From Lodderomyces elongisporus (lineage: Eukaryota > Ascomycota > Pichiomycetes > Serinales > Debaryomycetaceae): a stretch of 64,000 nucleotides of DNA. How positions within the stretch are numbered: the stretch's first letter is position 1; the number at the start of each line of letters is the position of its first letter. The stretch covers positions 2,551,501 to 2,615,500 of the forward strand of contig NC_083673.1 in the NCBI RefSeq assembly GCF_030384665.1. Direction: 5' to 3'. The translations under genes and the position numbers were made by a program. Of this stretch, positions 1 to 12,360 are shown piece after piece. The notes under the pieces were generated by a model. It ran no database searches, was not told the origin of the DNA, and saw nothing but the letters and a program-made list of their open reading frames with translations.

Positions 1-120
1 GTACAGAGTTGTATTGGATATAGTCAGAAATTGCGACGCGAGGAAATCATGGAGAATCTCAAAAAGATGAAACTGAAAAAGAAAGGAGGAAAAGCCAAGT
101 TTACGACGTGGAAAAAATAA
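1..120 (+). CDS. C-terminal end of an unidentified Lys-rich protein (partial)
   Basis: Frame 1 is open from the window edge for 39 codons and ends at TAA (118-120). The visible tail is strongly basic: it has an arginine/glutamate helix (KLRREEIMENLKK) followed by a Lys/Gly-rich stretch and ends TTWKK. Such tails are common in nucleolar and ribosome-assembly factors, but I do not recognise the family and the body of the gene lies outside the window. It converges with the downstream regulator gene, whose stop lies about 235 bp away. Confidence 0.5.
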   Translation, partial: VQSCIGYSQKLRREEIMENLKKMKLKKKGGKAKFTTWKK

Positions 121-355
121 GTAAGTCTTTTTAGTTCTAGTTATACACTCTAAATTGGGAATTGTCTCTATTTATACTTTAAGTTTTTCCCTCTTTCCCG
201 TTTCTGTTGCTTTGCTTTGTTTTGTTTTCTTTTGTTTTCTTTTGTTTTCTTTTGTTTTCTTTCGGTTTATTGTATTGTATTTTATATTATTTTTTTTTTT
301 CTTTTCTCTACTTCAAAAGATTCAGGAAATCCTAATGTACACCACTTAATTCCAT

Positions 356-3300
356 TCAATTTATAAAATTGAAAAAAGAGCTAAAGTCGTCGTTCATATC
401 AATACCAGATTGCAAGTTCATATTTATATATGAAGAGTCCACGAAATTAGTCTGTAATCCACTGGTTCCGGAATTCAATAAACCATCCTCTTGAGCAGGT
501 TGGTTGAATTGATTGGATTGGGAAGCTTGTTCGTTGGGAGGGATGTTTGCATCATGTGGATCCTTGACTTGTGAAGTTACTGCAGACGTAGCGTTTTGCA
601 ACCCAGATGCTCCTTCGGCACTTGGAGACTGTGCTCTCGTTGGAGGGATACTAAATGTAGGAAACAATTGCGTTGGCTCAAAATTTTCAAAAAATGTCTG
701 CTTATTAGGAATATTCTCCGTGACCAACGATATATCAGGAAATGATTTCATCGATGATGATGATGGAGATGTATCATTCGTCTTGTTCTCATTCTCTCTT
801 CTTCCTACTTCTCCTTTCCCATTACCGTCGCCTATACCTCCACTCCCACCATTTCTCTCCTCGTCCTTGGCTTTCTTCATGGGGACCTTATATTGTTGTA
901 TCAATTGCTCTATTTGTGGCGTTCTTGAGTTGCTTATACGAGGTGAAACAGATGGAACATTGGAGTATGTATGCGGTGGAATTGGAGCTCGAGAGTGCAG
1001 TTGTGGTACGGTATTTGGAGACAAAGACGGTCCGGCAGCAGCGATACCTGATGATGACATAGCTGAGGCAGAAGAGGGAATTGGTGCTGCAACAGGTGGT
1101 ACTGGAAGAGGTTGTGGGTTTTGGTAATCATTATATGAGTTCCCACCTGGTGAGATGCCCGAAGTTGTTGATCCGGGAGAGTACTTGGCATTGACGGGCG
1201 AATGTCTTTGCTGGATTTGGGAAATATGTTGTTGTTGTTGCTGCTGAACAAAGGAGCGATGTTGAAGGTTTTGCTGAGTATTCTGTTGAGTATTTTGTTG
1301 TTGGGGGCTTTGTTGATTTTGTTGGTGATTTGGAAGGAGTGGTTGAGGTTGCAAAGCTTGAGAATATCCACGCGTGTCCATATTATCATACAATCCTGTT
1401 TGACCCATACCCTGCTTTTCATTGGCAACTTTTTCCTGGTAATCAGCCATTCTGGAACCATTTTCAATAACACTTGCACGCTTCATCTTGTCGTTGGCAT
1501 ATTTATCAAAAAGTTTGATCAATACACCAGCAATTGGCCAGTACAAGGAAAGTTTCTTCAAAACCGAGCGCGAGACAAATAAGGAGTCGCTGGCGGTGGA
1601 TGCAATTACCGCATTGTTCGAATCAACGTGATATATAAGCATGATAAGCGCACTGAAAGCAATGTAGACGTACATTGTTGGCACGTATTTTAGCAAGTCT
1701 CTATCCAACAAGATTTTGGAAATTATCGAAATCATTCTGGCTGATTGGAAACTAATACCCCAACTTGGATACTTGTAATTATTCGGATTTGTTGAAGATG
1801 ATTTGGCCATTCTGATCAAGTTTGATCTATGGATCAAAAACAATCTATTGTAATATTGAGCATTTAATAAACATGCATAGAAATTTTGTGATGAGCTATC
1901 TGCAAGGGAAAAAGACAACTGAGGGGGCAAATTCGTAAACCAAATACCCATCAACATGTCACAATGCTCAATAATGGAGAATGCATTTCTTCTTTTAGTC
2001 ATTTCCAGTTTAACGCTGTACTGGTGCTTAATGATGATACCCGTTATCTCAGCCAATTTGATTAAATGGATAAAGTACAATGCATGTGTTTCGTTTACTG
2101 GATATGGCTCTGTGATGCCCAATTCGGGATCTGTTTCATCAAAGTCCTCTAATGATAACATTGGGACATCACAATCGCTTAGATCAATCACTACGGGTCT
2201 ACCAAAGGCAATAGCAACATTGCGGTCTTTTTCAAATAGACACCACCATATTTTCCTCCATAGTCTTTTTTCCGAGATTGTTAAATTTTTGGACTCGGTA
2301 ACATCGCGTTGAAATCCAAAACCTTGAGCTAAACCCACTGCTACTCTAGTCCAATAGAATGAGTTTTTGGTCACATCCTCTGGCCCATCCCAATACGAAC
2401 CAATTAGAATGACCGTTTGTATGATTGAAACGGGATCACTTTCATAATTCATCTCGTATAGAGCCTTTGCTCTTCTGAAAAAAGTCAAACTAGCCAAGTT
2501 TGTGGATCCATTAGAGTCGAGTAGTAATGGATTCTTGGAGACTCTACTACCGCATAATAGCACTGCATGCAACACCATCAAGCTCGGGTTATCGTTTGGA
2601 TCATTAAATTTTTTCATAAACAAACTTCTATTAATCACGGGCATCAATGGATGGACGTGCTGGAAGTAGGCATTGATAAGGTCCATTGCTAGCTCTTTAC
2701 TGGGAAGTAGAAAAGCCCCTCTCAATTTTAAAATCTCCAACTCCACTGAATCAAGCCCCGTGTCCGAGACATCAAAAATGTCTTCGGTCAACTGAACGTG
2801 GTTTTCTCCAGCATTTTGAGGAATTACACCTACCGAGGACGAGCCAAGAAAAGTCATTGACGGTTTGCTTTTGGAGCTCATCAATTCTTTTTTGTGCATT
2901 GAAGGTCTGTTCTTATATGTAGATGTCAAAGAGGGAGGGATACTCACTTGCGATATGTTTAAAATTGGTTCGCTATGAATAGGCAGTTTATGGCTATTCT
3001 GGTTGTGGTGGGTATGGTGTTGGTGATTGTGGTGGTTGTGGTGGTTGTGGTGGTTATAATGGTTGTGATTGGCAGCTTGAGTTCTAGGTTGAGTTGGTGG
3101 TTCAGGGAGCAATTGCTTTTCTGGTGTTGCGGTAAACAGTTCCTTCTTTGTTTTTGTCAATTCCGGAGATTTATTTGTTGCAAATGCTGGCGTTGTTGAT
3201 GAAATAGGCGACTGCTGAAAAGCTGATTTTGTAGTTGTATCCTCTCCGCCATTTATCTTTCGGTTGGTATTGCCTTCTTTGCTTGTTCTAATTTTAGCTT

Positions 3301-3785
3301 TAACTTTAGCTTTTGTCTCATCGGTATATGAAGCAGAGACTGGAGTTGTTGATGAGGTCTCTGTTGCTGCTGCGGCTGCGGCGGCTGCTGCTGCTGCGGC
3401 TGCGGCGGCTGCTGCTGCTGCTAGCTTCTGTTTCTTTGCTTTAGATTCACCCGACTGGTTTCCTCTTTTCTTAACTTCTGGCAAGACACAATCGCATCCA
3501 AACGTGATACAGTTTGTGCAAGGAATGTGAATTTCTGCATCGCATCTTACTTTTCGTGATCGACAAACAGTACACGCTCTGGATCCTCTTGGTCTTTTGT
3601 ATTTGATAGTAAACGCCTTTGGTTTTTCAGCCTTGCTGTTCCCTGAACTGGCTTTTGCTGTTGCTGTTGTATTTGCTGTTGGTGGTGGTGGAGGGGTTTC
3701 TTTGCTCGGATCTTTGTTTTCAGTATCAAGCTGTGTCGAATCATTGGAATCTGATTGACCAGCAATTGTAGGTTTTGCAGTTGTG

Positions 3786-3816
<31 letters not shown>

Positions 3817-3973
3817 TTGAAGACGATTTATTGTTTTCAATATTAGCATTGTTGCTAATGTTTTGACCATCCGATCTAAAATCAGTGTTGGAATTCATTG
3901 ACTGCAGCAGAGCAGTTTCATTGTCAGTTGGAAACTTATTTTCCTGTTTGACCTTGGTTTGTTCATCAGACAT
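356..3973 (-). CDS. Zn2Cys6 transcription factor, CTF1/FarA-like
   Basis: A 1205-residue fungal zinc-cluster regulator. The DNA-binding domain lies near residues 130-170, with the six-cysteine pattern seen in ACTVCRSRKVRCDA and PCTNCITFGCDC. A fungal-specific transcription factor domain follows at roughly residues 410-800, including LINAYFQHVHPLMPVINRS and WRKIWWCLFEKDRNVAIAFGRP. The cluster and the middle domain resemble the Ctf1/FarA/FarB group, which controls fatty-acid breakdown genes. That assignment is by remembered family resemblance, so it is tentative. Long low-complexity tracts surround the domains: two poly-Ala runs, a His/Asn-rich block (about 305-330), and Gln-rich and Ser/Pro-rich C-terminal regions. 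The ATG is the first in frame, preceded by a long 5' intergenic region typical of regulators. Confidence 0.85.
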
Positions 3974-6178
3974 GTCTAGTTAAGAAAAGAAAAAAACAAA
4001 ATTTTCAGTTACAAATTTGAGAGTGTAAGGAAAGTTTCTAAAGCCAAAAAAAAATAGGTTGATTTGTAAGGTACCTCTCTTGAGTATCACTCTTGGAATT
4101 TTCAATATCCTTATTTGTACTCTTGGGATTAGTGTGTGTGTGTGTGTGTGTGTGTTTTGTTTTTTCGGGTTTATTGTATATTTTTGAAATTCCGACGTCA
4201 CCGGGAGTTCTCAAGCTTTCAACTTCTAGAGTTGGATACCCTATATACTGTTAACTGTATTCCAAATACGGGTACAACTTCAAAGGTTTGGTTGTGCTTG
4301 TGTTTACTGAATGTTGCTGTAAACACCTTTGGGTAAATTATTTGGTTGTGTCAAATGGATGGGGAGGATAACAGTAATTTTGTTGCAACAAATAGTGGTT
4401 GATTGCGGAGGAGACAGAAGTAAAGGGGAGGGGAAAAAATAAATAAAGGTTGTTATTTATTTTTTTTTTTTTATTTTTGGTTCTTCGGTAAAATATAAAT
4501 ACAAATAAAATATGAATACAAAAATAAAAAAAAAATAAAATAAAATAAAAGTTTATAGTGTAGAAAAAAATATATATACAGGCAACAAAACGGCACCAAA
4601 GAGAACAATATATATATACTACTACAACTACTATTAATAATAATAATTTTAATTTTTATTTTTTTTTTTAGTTTTTGTTTTTCCCATCCCCTCTCACCCA
4701 TCTTAGTTAAAAACTCTTACTAGTGGAGGTTCTAAGTGGGACAAATTGGTAATTTTTTTTTATAAAAATAACAAGGACTAGCAAAGGAGATGAAAGTTGG
4801 AGGCATATTTATTAGGGAAAGTGGATGTGGGTGGAAGAAGGGGCTTAGTCAGTTGCACTTTATTGCTTTTATATACTTGCGTTCTAGTTTTTCATTTCTA
4901 TGCCAGCAGTTATAAAGAGGAGTCACAATATTGTCCTTGTATATATACTGTCAAACTTTTTTAACATCCATTATTAACCACCCCTCCTCCTCCTCCTCTT
5001 CTTCTTCTTCTTCTTTCCCCCCCCCCCCCCCCCGCATCACTGTTTTTTTTTTCTACCACCACCATTCTTCTTCTCCCTTTAAACGCATGCGAAGAAGAGG
5101 GGTTTTTATAGTAATTTTTGTACACACTCCAATAACAAACATAGGAGAAGAAACATAAAAGATGCAGAAAGAATAAATAATACAAAAATGAAAACAACAA
5201 CGAAAACTATCAAGAACAAATTACAAGAACAAATTACAAAAGATTGTCAAAAGAAAGTGGAATATGGAGGTTTTGGAGAAAAACAAATTTTTCTTTTTTC
5301 GAGTAAATAAAAAAAAAGTCCGAAATTCTTTTTCTCTGTTCTTATTTCTCTTCTCTCTTTTGTTTTTCCAACTGTATTTTTGTCACCGAATATATACGGT
5401 TGAAGATCACACTTTATCAAACCGTTTTTTTGTTTTTTATTTTTATTTTTTATTTTTTTTTTTATTTTTAATTCTATATTTTCATTTTTTTTTCTCCTCT
5501 TTCGTTAAGCTAGACTACATTGCAAGAGACTGAACTAGAAGTATCATAATCAAGACTAAACTGATGATAGAGGTGTAGACTTGTTATTGTCTTATTTATG
5601 TATACAGTTCTAATGGCACTTGATATAGCTTTTCAATGACATAAGTATGCCCTAAACATATTTGTACAAACTATATCTTCCACAAATTGCGGGTTTTTGA
5701 GCTACTTATACCATCACAAGAATCTGTCTGTCTGTCTGTCTGTTTCTTTTCTTGTTCTCAGGAGTGTATTTTTAGTAGAGCTTGCTTTTGTACCGAGGAA
5801 GTAGAGGAAGTTGTATAGAATAGAATAGAGTGAATGAATGAATGAAAAAGAGAAAAAAAAAAATATGTAGAAACAAAAAGACAAAGAGTAGAAACAAACC
5901 GAGACCTCTCATATCAGGACTAAGTGATGTGGTATTGTCTGAAATATTTTAATTTAACAGATATTTGTCACAATCAATGCGACATTAAAAATATCTTTCT
6001 TTTCTGTCTCTTCCTTATTGTCGCATTTGCCCATGTCATGTTTTATGTCGAATTTGTTTGTTTTTTTTTCTTCATCTTTTTTTTAATTACTATTTTTTTT
6101 TCGAGCTCATATTCATTTTTGCGACAGACAAACAGACAGACAATCCGACAGTGGGTTTGAGCGAGCACGGCAGCTGCG

Positions 6179-6209
<31 letters not shown>

Positions 6210-6607
6210 CAACAAAAAGATATGTAAGGAAGAGACTAAGATAGTGTGTGTGTGTGTGTGTGTCTGTGTGGAAAAAAAAAAAAAAATAGAAAAAAAAAAT
6301 ACTCATTCCAAAAACAGAGTGAAAAGTTTCAATTTGCATTAGTGAAATTGCTCTTCATCAACTTCATCAACTTCATCAACTTCATCAACTTCAACCCTAC
6401 CTATTGCTGCTATTACACATATCAATACCAAATTGATAACTCAGATTCCAGCAAGGATCCCAAATACAATTTATAGATTTACAGAAGAAGCAACTTTTTC
6501 AAACCACCTCTTCTTCTTTATTTACTACTCTTTTTTTTTCCAATAGTAACTACTACTAGCACAAACCACTTTCCACCTCCCACCTCCACCATACTAAGTA
6601 CATCCAC
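3974..6607. other. long divergent intergenic region between the zinc-cluster gene and SUP45
   Basis: No credible gene is seen in these 2.6 kb. It contains a (TG)n run near 4131-4154, A/T-rich stretches at 4440-4680, a (TCC/TCT)n tract running into 17 consecutive C (5017-5033), (TCTG)n near 5726-5743, a poly-A run at about 6180-6200 and (GT)n at 6245-6263. The many short reading frames here are products of simple sequence. It must hold the promoters of both flanking genes; no specific site was assigned. Confidence 0.6.
6353..6388 (+). repeat. 9-bp tandem repeat (CTTCATCAA)x4 upstream of SUP45
   Basis: Four exact head-to-tail copies of CTTCATCAA, followed by a partial copy, lie about 220 bp before the SUP45 start codon, so probably in the promoter or 5' leader. 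A period that is a multiple of three might suggest coding DNA, but no start-to-stop frame of useful length covers it. Confidence 0.8.
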
Positions 6608-7927
6608 ATGTCTAGTCAAGAATCAGAGGCCGAAAAAAACATTGAGATCTGGAAGGTCAAGAAATTGATCAAGTCCTTGGAGTTGGCCAGAGGTAATGGT
6701 ACCTCGATGATCTCTTTGGTCATCCCACCAAAAGGTCAAATCTCATTGATCCAGAAAATGTTGACCGAAGAATACGGTACTGCATCAAACATCAAATCTC
6801 GTGTCAATAGATTATCCGTCCTATCTGCCATCACATCCACACAACAAAAATTGAAATTGTACAATAGTGTGCCCAAAAACGGTTTAGTCGTATATTGTGG
6901 TGATGTCATTACAGACGAAGGAAAGGAAAAAAAGTTGAACATTGATTTCGAACCTTTTAAACCTATCAACACATCATTGTATCTCTGTGACAATAAATTC
7001 CACGTTGAGGCACTAAACGAATTGTTGGAAAACGACGACAGATTTGGTTTCATCATTATGGACGGTAACGGTGCCTTGTTTGGTGCTGTGAGCGGTAACA
7101 CCAGAGAAGTCTTGCACAAGTTTACTGTTGATTTGCCCAAAAAGCACGGTAGAGGTGGTCAATCCGCTGTGCGTTTCTCCCGTTTGAGAGAAGAAAAAAG
7201 ACACAATTATGTCCGTAAAGTCGCCGAGGTTGCAGTACAGAACTTCATCACCGCAGACAAGGTCAATGTCAAGGGTTTGATTCTTGCAGGTTCAGCAGAT
7301 TTCAAAACCGAATTGTCAAAATCAGACTTGTTTGACAATCGATTGCAGGCAAAAGTCATCAAGATTGTTGATATCTCTTATGGTGGTGAAAACGGTTTCA
7401 ACCAAGCCATTGAATTATCGGCAGAAACATTGGCCAATGTCAAATTTGTCCAAGAAAAGAAACTATTGAATGAATACTTTGAAGAAATCTCACAGGATAG
7501 TGGTAAATTCTGTTACGGTATAGAAGATACTTTGAAAGCATTGGACTTGGGTGCATGTGAGCGAGTCATTGTTTACGAAAACTTGAACATCATAAGGTAC
7601 ACATTGAAAGACATTGAAGGTGAAGAAGTCATCAAGCACGTTAACCCAGAGTTACCTGACAAGTCATGGCAAGAAGATAAAAAGACAGGTACAGATATGG
7701 AGATCTTGAAGGAAGAGTTGTTCTTGGAATGGCTTGCTGAGAATTACAAGAGTTTCGGTGCTGAGTTGGATTTTGTTTCCGATAGATCCTCTGAAGGTGC
7801 CCAGTTTGTCCAAGGTTTCGGTGGTGTTGGTGCCATCTTGAGGTATAAAGTCAACTTTGACCAATTGGTTGATGAAGACGAGTCGGACGAAGATGAATAC
7901 TATGATGACGACGACGATTTCATTTAG
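6608..7927 (+). CDS. SUP45: translation termination factor eRF1
   Basis: A 439-residue protein matching eukaryotic release factor 1, which reads all three stop codons in the ribosomal A site and triggers peptide release with eRF3. Stop-codon recognition elements are visible in the N domain: NIKS at 61-64 and YLCDNKF at 125-131. The catalytic GGQ sits at 183-185 within [11 protein letters not shown]. The C domain ends in a very acidic tail ([17 protein letters not shown]), as in other yeast eRF1 proteins. Codon use is strongly biased (TTG for Leu, AGA for Arg), with no CTG noticed in the stretch I read, as expected for a highly expressed gene in a CUG-Ser yeast. It converges with DRS1. Confidence 0.98.
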   Translation: MSSQESEAEKNIEIWKVKKLIKSLELARGNGTSMISLVIPPKGQISLIQKMLTEEYGTASNIKSRVNRLSVLSAITSTQQKLKLYNSVPKNGLVVYCGDVITDEGKEKKLNIDFEPFKPINTSLYLCDNKFHVEALNELLENDDRFGFIIMDGNGALFGAVSGNTREVLHKFTVDLPKKHGRGGQSAVRFSRLREEKRHNYVRKVAEVAVQNFITADKVNVKGLILAGSADFKTELSKSDLFDNRLQAKVIKIVDISYGGENGFNQAIELSAETLANVKFVQEKKLLNEYFEEISQDSGKFCYGIEDTLKALDLGACERVIVYENLNIIRYTLKDIEGEEVIKHVNPELPDKSWQEDKKTGTDMEILKEELFLEWLAENYKSFGAELDFVSDRSSEGAQFVQGFGGVGAILRYKVNFDQLVDEDESDEDEYYDDDDDFI

Positions 7928-8327
7928 AGTATAGAGACCCCAAAAAAGAAAATAAAATAGAACAACATAATTCAACGTAACTCAAGAACTGAAGAAAATA
8001 AAAAAAAAATAAAAACGAAAAATGAGGCGAGTTGAGAGCAAAAAGAAAAAATGATTTGTATAAATCTAGTTTCATAAATGTAGGATGTTATATCAGCATG
8101 TTCCATACAAAAGATTGAAAGTCTTTACTCGATAACTAAGAAGGGTGGGCGTAATAGAGATGAAAAGAAAAGGAAAGGAAAGAAGAGGAAAAATTAGAAA
8201 AACGGGGAAAACCAAAAAAAAAAAAAATAATGCAGTTTTCCATTCCCTCGTTTTTTTTATTTCCGTTTCAACTTTTACTTTTGCTTGCTTCTTCTAATTC
8301 TTACCCGACAAACCTATTTCTACTGCT
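7928..8327. other. convergent 3' region SUP45/DRS1
   Basis: Shared 3' flanks of two convergent genes. A-rich runs near 8000-8015 and 8216-8227 are the only notable sequence; nothing else supportable is seen. Confidence 0.6.
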
Positions 8328-10895
8328 TTACTCTTCACTTTTATTTGAATGGCCATGCCTCAACTCTTGTCTCTTCTGCTTCGCGTCTTTCTTAGCGTCC
8401 TTCTTGGCTTGCTTTCTCTGGTTAACTTTTGCTATCCTTTTCATCTTGTCGTCGCCCTTCACCGGTTTTATCTTACTTCCGTTTTTTTGCAAATCTTTTA
8501 ATGCCTTAACCTTTTCATGGCCTAAAACATCCTCATGATGCGTACCTTGTACCATCAAATGAGCCAAATTTTGCAACCCACTAGTCAAATACGATCTTCG
8601 ATTATTTTTTCTAATTGGATTCGCAAGTAATTCCCTCAACTCAAAACGAAGCCTCTTTTGTTCGTTTTTATCTAACCTTTTACTTTCTTGACGTTTCCTC
8701 TGTTTCTTGATTATATCATCCTCAAATTCATCAAGATCATGCAAATCCTCTACACCTAATTCCTCTGCCGCTTGCTTCACCCATGAATTTTCCTTCCTAG
8801 TCGCGGTTGAAGATATGTTTGAATCAGCTAATCTTCCAGCTAACTCCACCCTGGGTCTTAATTGTGAGACAAGATCCATCTCAACTGGCAACAATTTAAC
8901 ATCGCTATGAACATTAATTTTTTGGTTCTTATTGTTGGCTGCATTGCTTGCAACCAACTTCCTCAACTTTCGTAATGGCCCAGATGCTTCTTGAGGCGAA
9001 CAAAACATTACAGAAACACCTTCCTTCCCTGCTCTCGCAGTTCTTCCTGATCTGTGAATATAAACATCGGCAGATCTGGGCAAATGGTAATGCGCTACAT
9101 GATCAATATTGGGTATATCCAAACCTCTAGCAGCAACGTCTGATGCCACCAAGACGGCAGTTTGGTTTTTTTCACTTGCATCTTTGAACCTCTCCAAAGA
9201 TCGAAGTCTTTGCTTTTGAATCATCGATGAGTGAATGGCAAATGCCGGAATGTTCAAATTATTGAGCAATGGTACCAATCGTTTAACAGAATCGATGGAG
9301 TTGGCAAACACCAAGGTTGACCCCTTATACATCAAAAGGAAATAGTAAAGATACAAGTCACGTTCTAATGGTCCACATTCCACCAATGCCTCGGTAATTT
9401 GTCCAGAAACAATTTCTTTTGGATTGGCATCAACCAAAGATGGTGCCTTATCTTTAAACCTAAGCTTTTCACGCAACAACTCTATAATCTCATCATTTTG
9501 TACCAAAGAATTACCACTATCAGCTTTGTTAAGGGCTTTCCCATTCCCCTTGACAGACTTTTGCTTTTGTTGCTTATCAAGCTTTCCAAACAAATCTCTC
9601 GAGAACGTAGCACTAAACACCAATGTTTGCCATTTCCACTCAATACTCTTATCATTTTTGGGACGATTCTTATTAAAAAGTTCCAATATTTTTTCAAACT
9701 CCTCAAAATGTCCATCTTGTAATAATCTATCAGCTTCATCCAACACAATAATATCTGTCATACTAAGTCTCTTGACCAACTCTTGGTCATTTTGACATAA
9801 TTCCAACATACGACCAGGAGTGGCAACAATAATCCCAGGTCCAAAACTCAATAGTCTCTCTTGTTTTTGTATGGATAGCCCACCTGTAACACTCACAATA
9901 CCTTTTGTTGACAAAGGAGAATATTGGGCAATTTTGTTTAAATGGTCAACAACTTGGTGAGCTAATTCTCTGGTAGGTGCAAAAATAATTCCTGTAGGGT
10001 GGTTGACAACCTTTTCCCTTACTTTCCTTTTCACGGTATCAAGTGATTGAATATATTTCTCAAGAATTGGAATACCGTAAGCCAAGGTCTTACCTGAACC
10101 AGTAGTGGCTTTACCAATAACATCTTTTCCTTCCAAAGCTAATGGGATGGTACGTTTCTGAATAGGGGTTGGGGTGGTGAATTTCATATTTGACAAACCA
10201 TTCAAAATGTAGGGGCTCAAACAGGTCTCAATTTTATCTTCTCCCCATTCGGGCAAGTCTATTTCATCATCATTCGGAAGAGGAAGATCCAAATTTGCAA
10301 ATGCATTGTATTTAAGTTCATCAATATCTTCTGATGAGTTGAGCTTTTTCTTAGCACCGTCGGAATCCTTTTCCTCCTTAGCGATATCGTCGCCAAAACC
10401 AGTAAATTCTTCTTCCTCTAATTCTTTTTCTCCATGTTGTTGTTGTTCTTCTACTTCTTCTGCATCTTCCTCAATTAGTTCATCATTGTCACTGTTTTCT
10501 TGCTCTTGCTGTGCAATTTCCTCTCCCTCGTCTACCTCAATGTCGTCTCCATCTTCCAGCTCATTGGTGGTAGTGTTTTCATTTGATACACTCTTTTCTC
10601 CCTCTTCTCCTTTTACAACAAATTGAGGCTTACCATCCACCATTTCAACGTCTACACCGTCAATCTCTTCCAACCCATAGAATCCACCAAAATCTCCAAA
10701 GTTATCAGGTATTTCAACCGGTTTCCAAGCTAATTCATTGATCTTGACAATTTTAGATTCCTTCTTGAGCTTCTGCTTCAAAGTTGGTGTATTCCTTTTT
10801 TGCAGCTTTTGTTGGTTATGCTTTTTTTGCGTTTTCTGTTGTTTCTTAACAACCTTTTGAGGCTTCTTCTTTCCGTTAGCAACTGTTTTCACCAT
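8328..10895 (-). CDS. DRS1: DEAD-box ATP-dependent RNA helicase Drs1
   Basis: An 855-residue DEAD-box helicase of the Drs1 type, a nucleolar protein needed for 60S ribosomal subunit assembly. The N-terminus is basic, then has the family-typical block [14 protein letters not shown] and a long acidic, Gln-containing segment. The helicase core follows: Q motif (FTTPTPIQ), motif I ATTGSGKT near 260, APTRELA, TPGRM, DEAD near 385, SAT, and [10 protein letters not shown] near 615. The C-terminus is Lys/Arg-rich with coiled-coil character. It is divergent from BMT2, another ribosome-biogenesis gene, across a 314-bp shared promoter. It is longer than S. cerevisiae Drs1 because of the acidic N-terminal expansion. 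Confidence 0.95.
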   Translation of the reverse strand: MVKTVANGKKKPQKVVKKQQKTQKKHNQQKLQKRNTPTLKQKLKKESKIVKINELAWKPVEIPDNFGDFGGFYGLEEIDGVDVEMVDGKPQFVVKGEEGEKSVSNENTTTNELEDGDDIEVDEGEEIAQQEQENSDNDELIEEDAEEVEEQQQHGEKELEEEEFTGFGDDIAKEEKDSDGAKKKLNSSEDIDELKYNAFANLDLPLPNDDEIDLPEWGEDKIETCLSPYILNGLSNMKFTTPTPIQKRTIPLALEGKDVIGKATTGSGKTLAYGIPILEKYIQSLDTVKRKVREKVVNHPTGIIFAPTRELAHQVVDHLNKIAQYSPLSTKGIVSVTGGLSIQKQERLLSFGPGIIVATPGRMLELCQNDQELVKRLSMTDIIVLDEADRLLQDGHFEEFEKILELFNKNRPKNDKSIEWKWQTLVFSATFSRDLFGKLDKQQKQKSVKGNGKALNKADSGNSLVQNDEIIELLREKLRFKDKAPSLVDANPKEIVSGQITEALVECGPLERDLYLYYFLLMYKGSTLVFANSIDSVKRLVPLLNNLNIPAFAIHSSMIQKQRLRSLERFKDASEKNQTAVLVASDVAARGLDIPNIDHVAHYHLPRSADVYIHRSGRTARAGKEGVSVMFCSPQEASGPLRKLRKLVASNAANNKNQKINVHSDVKLLPVEMDLVSQLRPRVELAGRLADSNISSTATRKENSWVKQAAEELGVEDLHDLDEFEDDIIKKQRKRQESKRLDKNEQKRLRFELRELLANPIRKNNRRSYLTSGLQNLAHLMVQGTHHEDVLGHEKVKALKDLQKNGSKIKPVKGDDKMKRIAKVNQRKQAKKDAKKDAKQKRQELRHGHSNKSEE

Positions 10896-11209
10896 GATAT
10901 TTGCTAGTTATTTGTAAATGTCTCTTTTGAATGAACACACTTGGTTGCAAAGGAAGAATTTATTGTCATTCCGATATGAAGCTCATCTAGAAAATTGAAG
11001 TTACAAAGCTAATTTTTACGCACAAAATAATTAAAAAAAAAAAAAAAAGAAAGAAAAAAAGAAAAAAAAAAAAGGAACAGAGCGATAGAATCAGAGAAAT
11101 GCGGGAAAAGAAAGAAATGAGCCAAAAAGTGAGGTTTACTAAATGTGTTTAGTACTGGTATTTAACCACATCAGTATTCCCTATTTTCGAGGTTAGCATA
11201 TAATTAAAC
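10896..11209. promoter_or_regulatory. bidirectional DRS1/BMT2 promoter with PAC-like element
   Basis: The 314 bp between two divergent ribosome-biogenesis genes contain AGCTCATC at 10980-10987, the reverse complement of GATGAGCT. That is the core of the PAC element known from yeast ribosome-biogenesis promoters. An A-rich tract (11033-11075), of the kind that excludes nucleosomes, follows. PAC function here is inferred from the motif and the gene class. Confidence 0.45.
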
Positions 11210-12274
11210 ATGGTTGGCAAAGTGAAAAGAGGATTACTTCGGCATTCGAAATCCATTACTGGTAAATCTAGATTGCTAAACTCCAAGAGTTTAAAGCCAC
11301 AGCAGACGAGGCAACTAATTCGACGATTTCACGTGTTGCAAAAGAACAGACATCTTATACTTGTAAAATTACTGCAAATGAAAAAACTAATAGACAGCAA
11401 AGAAAAAGAACAACACAATGAGGAGGAAAAAAAAGAACGAGAAGCAAAAGTATATGACATTTTGAAAAATAACAAGCAGTATAAAGCTGCTTACGATGCT
11501 TTTAAATGTCCTAGCAAATATGCCGACTGCGAAGTTTACAAAATCGATAGCACTGTACAAGACGAGTCCATGTTGATTAAAACACTAGCAAAAATTGATG
11601 CGGAGATTGAACAAAGAGGTGGGTTATCGAGATACCAAATCGCCTCCACTCAGGGTCAAACAGGTAAAAGAGGCGGCGACTCTTCCAAGAAATTGGTTGA
11701 ATGGCTTAGAACTGATGAGTATAATACAAAATTACAAAATGTCACTGCATTGGAGATTGGATGCTTGAGCACACAAAACTTTATCACGACAAGCGGGATA
11801 TTTAGTCATATCGATCGAATTGACTTGAATTCGCAAGACCCCATGATTCTTCAGCAAGATTTTATGAAACGCGACTTGCCAAAAAGCGATAAGGAAAAGT
11901 ATAATTTGATATCTTGCTCTCTAGTACTTAATTTTGTGCCATCACACGAGGAAAGAGGACAAATGTTGAAAAGAATTACTCAGTTTTTAAAGAAACCAGT
12001 AGCATCTATCGACAAAAGCCAGCAACTGCGACTGCTAAGCAGTTTGTTTCTTGTTTTACCTTTACCTTGCGTCACAAACTCACGGTACCTTGACAAAGAG
12101 CACCTACAAAAAATTATGAAGTCCTTAGGTTTTACGCAGACTTTTTACCACGAAGCGAAAAAAGTAGCTTACTGGATATTTGATTGGGATGGAAAGATCC
12201 AGAGGAACGCAAGCTTTACAAAGAAGGAATTACATTCAGGTTCCAACCGTAACAATTTTTGTATTACTTTGTGA
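11210..12274 (+). CDS. BMT2: 25S rRNA adenine-N(1) methyltransferase Bmt2
   Basis: A 354-residue protein matching Bmt2 (YBR141C family), a nucleolar SAM-dependent enzyme that makes an m1A in 25S rRNA. The N-terminal basic helix (LKPQQTRQLIRRFH) is typical. The SAM-binding region begins at ALEIGCLSTQN, and the family signature FLVLPLPCVTNSRYL lies near residue 280. Two CTG codons lie just before that signature (QQxRx) and would read as Ser in a CUG-Ser yeast. The ATG is the first in frame after a stop-rich leader. It ends 87 bp from the convergent transporter gene. Confidence 0.9.
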   Translation: MVGKVKRGLLRHSKSITGKSRLLNSKSLKPQQTRQLIRRFHVLQKNRHLILVKLLQMKKLIDSKEKEQHNEEEKKEREAKVYDILKNNKQYKAAYDAFKCPSKYADCEVYKIDSTVQDESMLIKTLAKIDAEIEQRGGLSRYQIASTQGQTGKRGGDSSKKLVEWLRTDEYNTKLQNVTALEIGCLSTQNFITTSGIFSHIDRIDLNSQDPMILQQDFMKRDLPKSDKEKYNLISCSLVLNFVPSHEERGQMLKRITQFLKKPVASIDKSQQLRLLSSLFLVLPLPCVTNSRYLDKEHLQKIMKSLGFTQTFYHEAKKVAYWIFDWDGKIQRNASFTKKELHSGSNRNNFCITL

Positions 12275-12360
12275 TACATATATATATATATAGATACACT
12301 CATGTGTGTGTGTGTGTGTGTGTGAATCCCAGTCATTATAACTTATCAGCTTTCTCATTT

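Noticed and set aside
2975..3530. Val-rich and Ala-rich forward-strand frames
   Set aside because: They are antisense shadows of the His-rich and poly-Ala tracts of the zinc-cluster gene.
5017..5033. 17-bp C run as a G-quadruplex regulator
   Set aside because: A single homopolymer beside triplet repeats in AT-rich DNA; more likely a replication-slippage tract.
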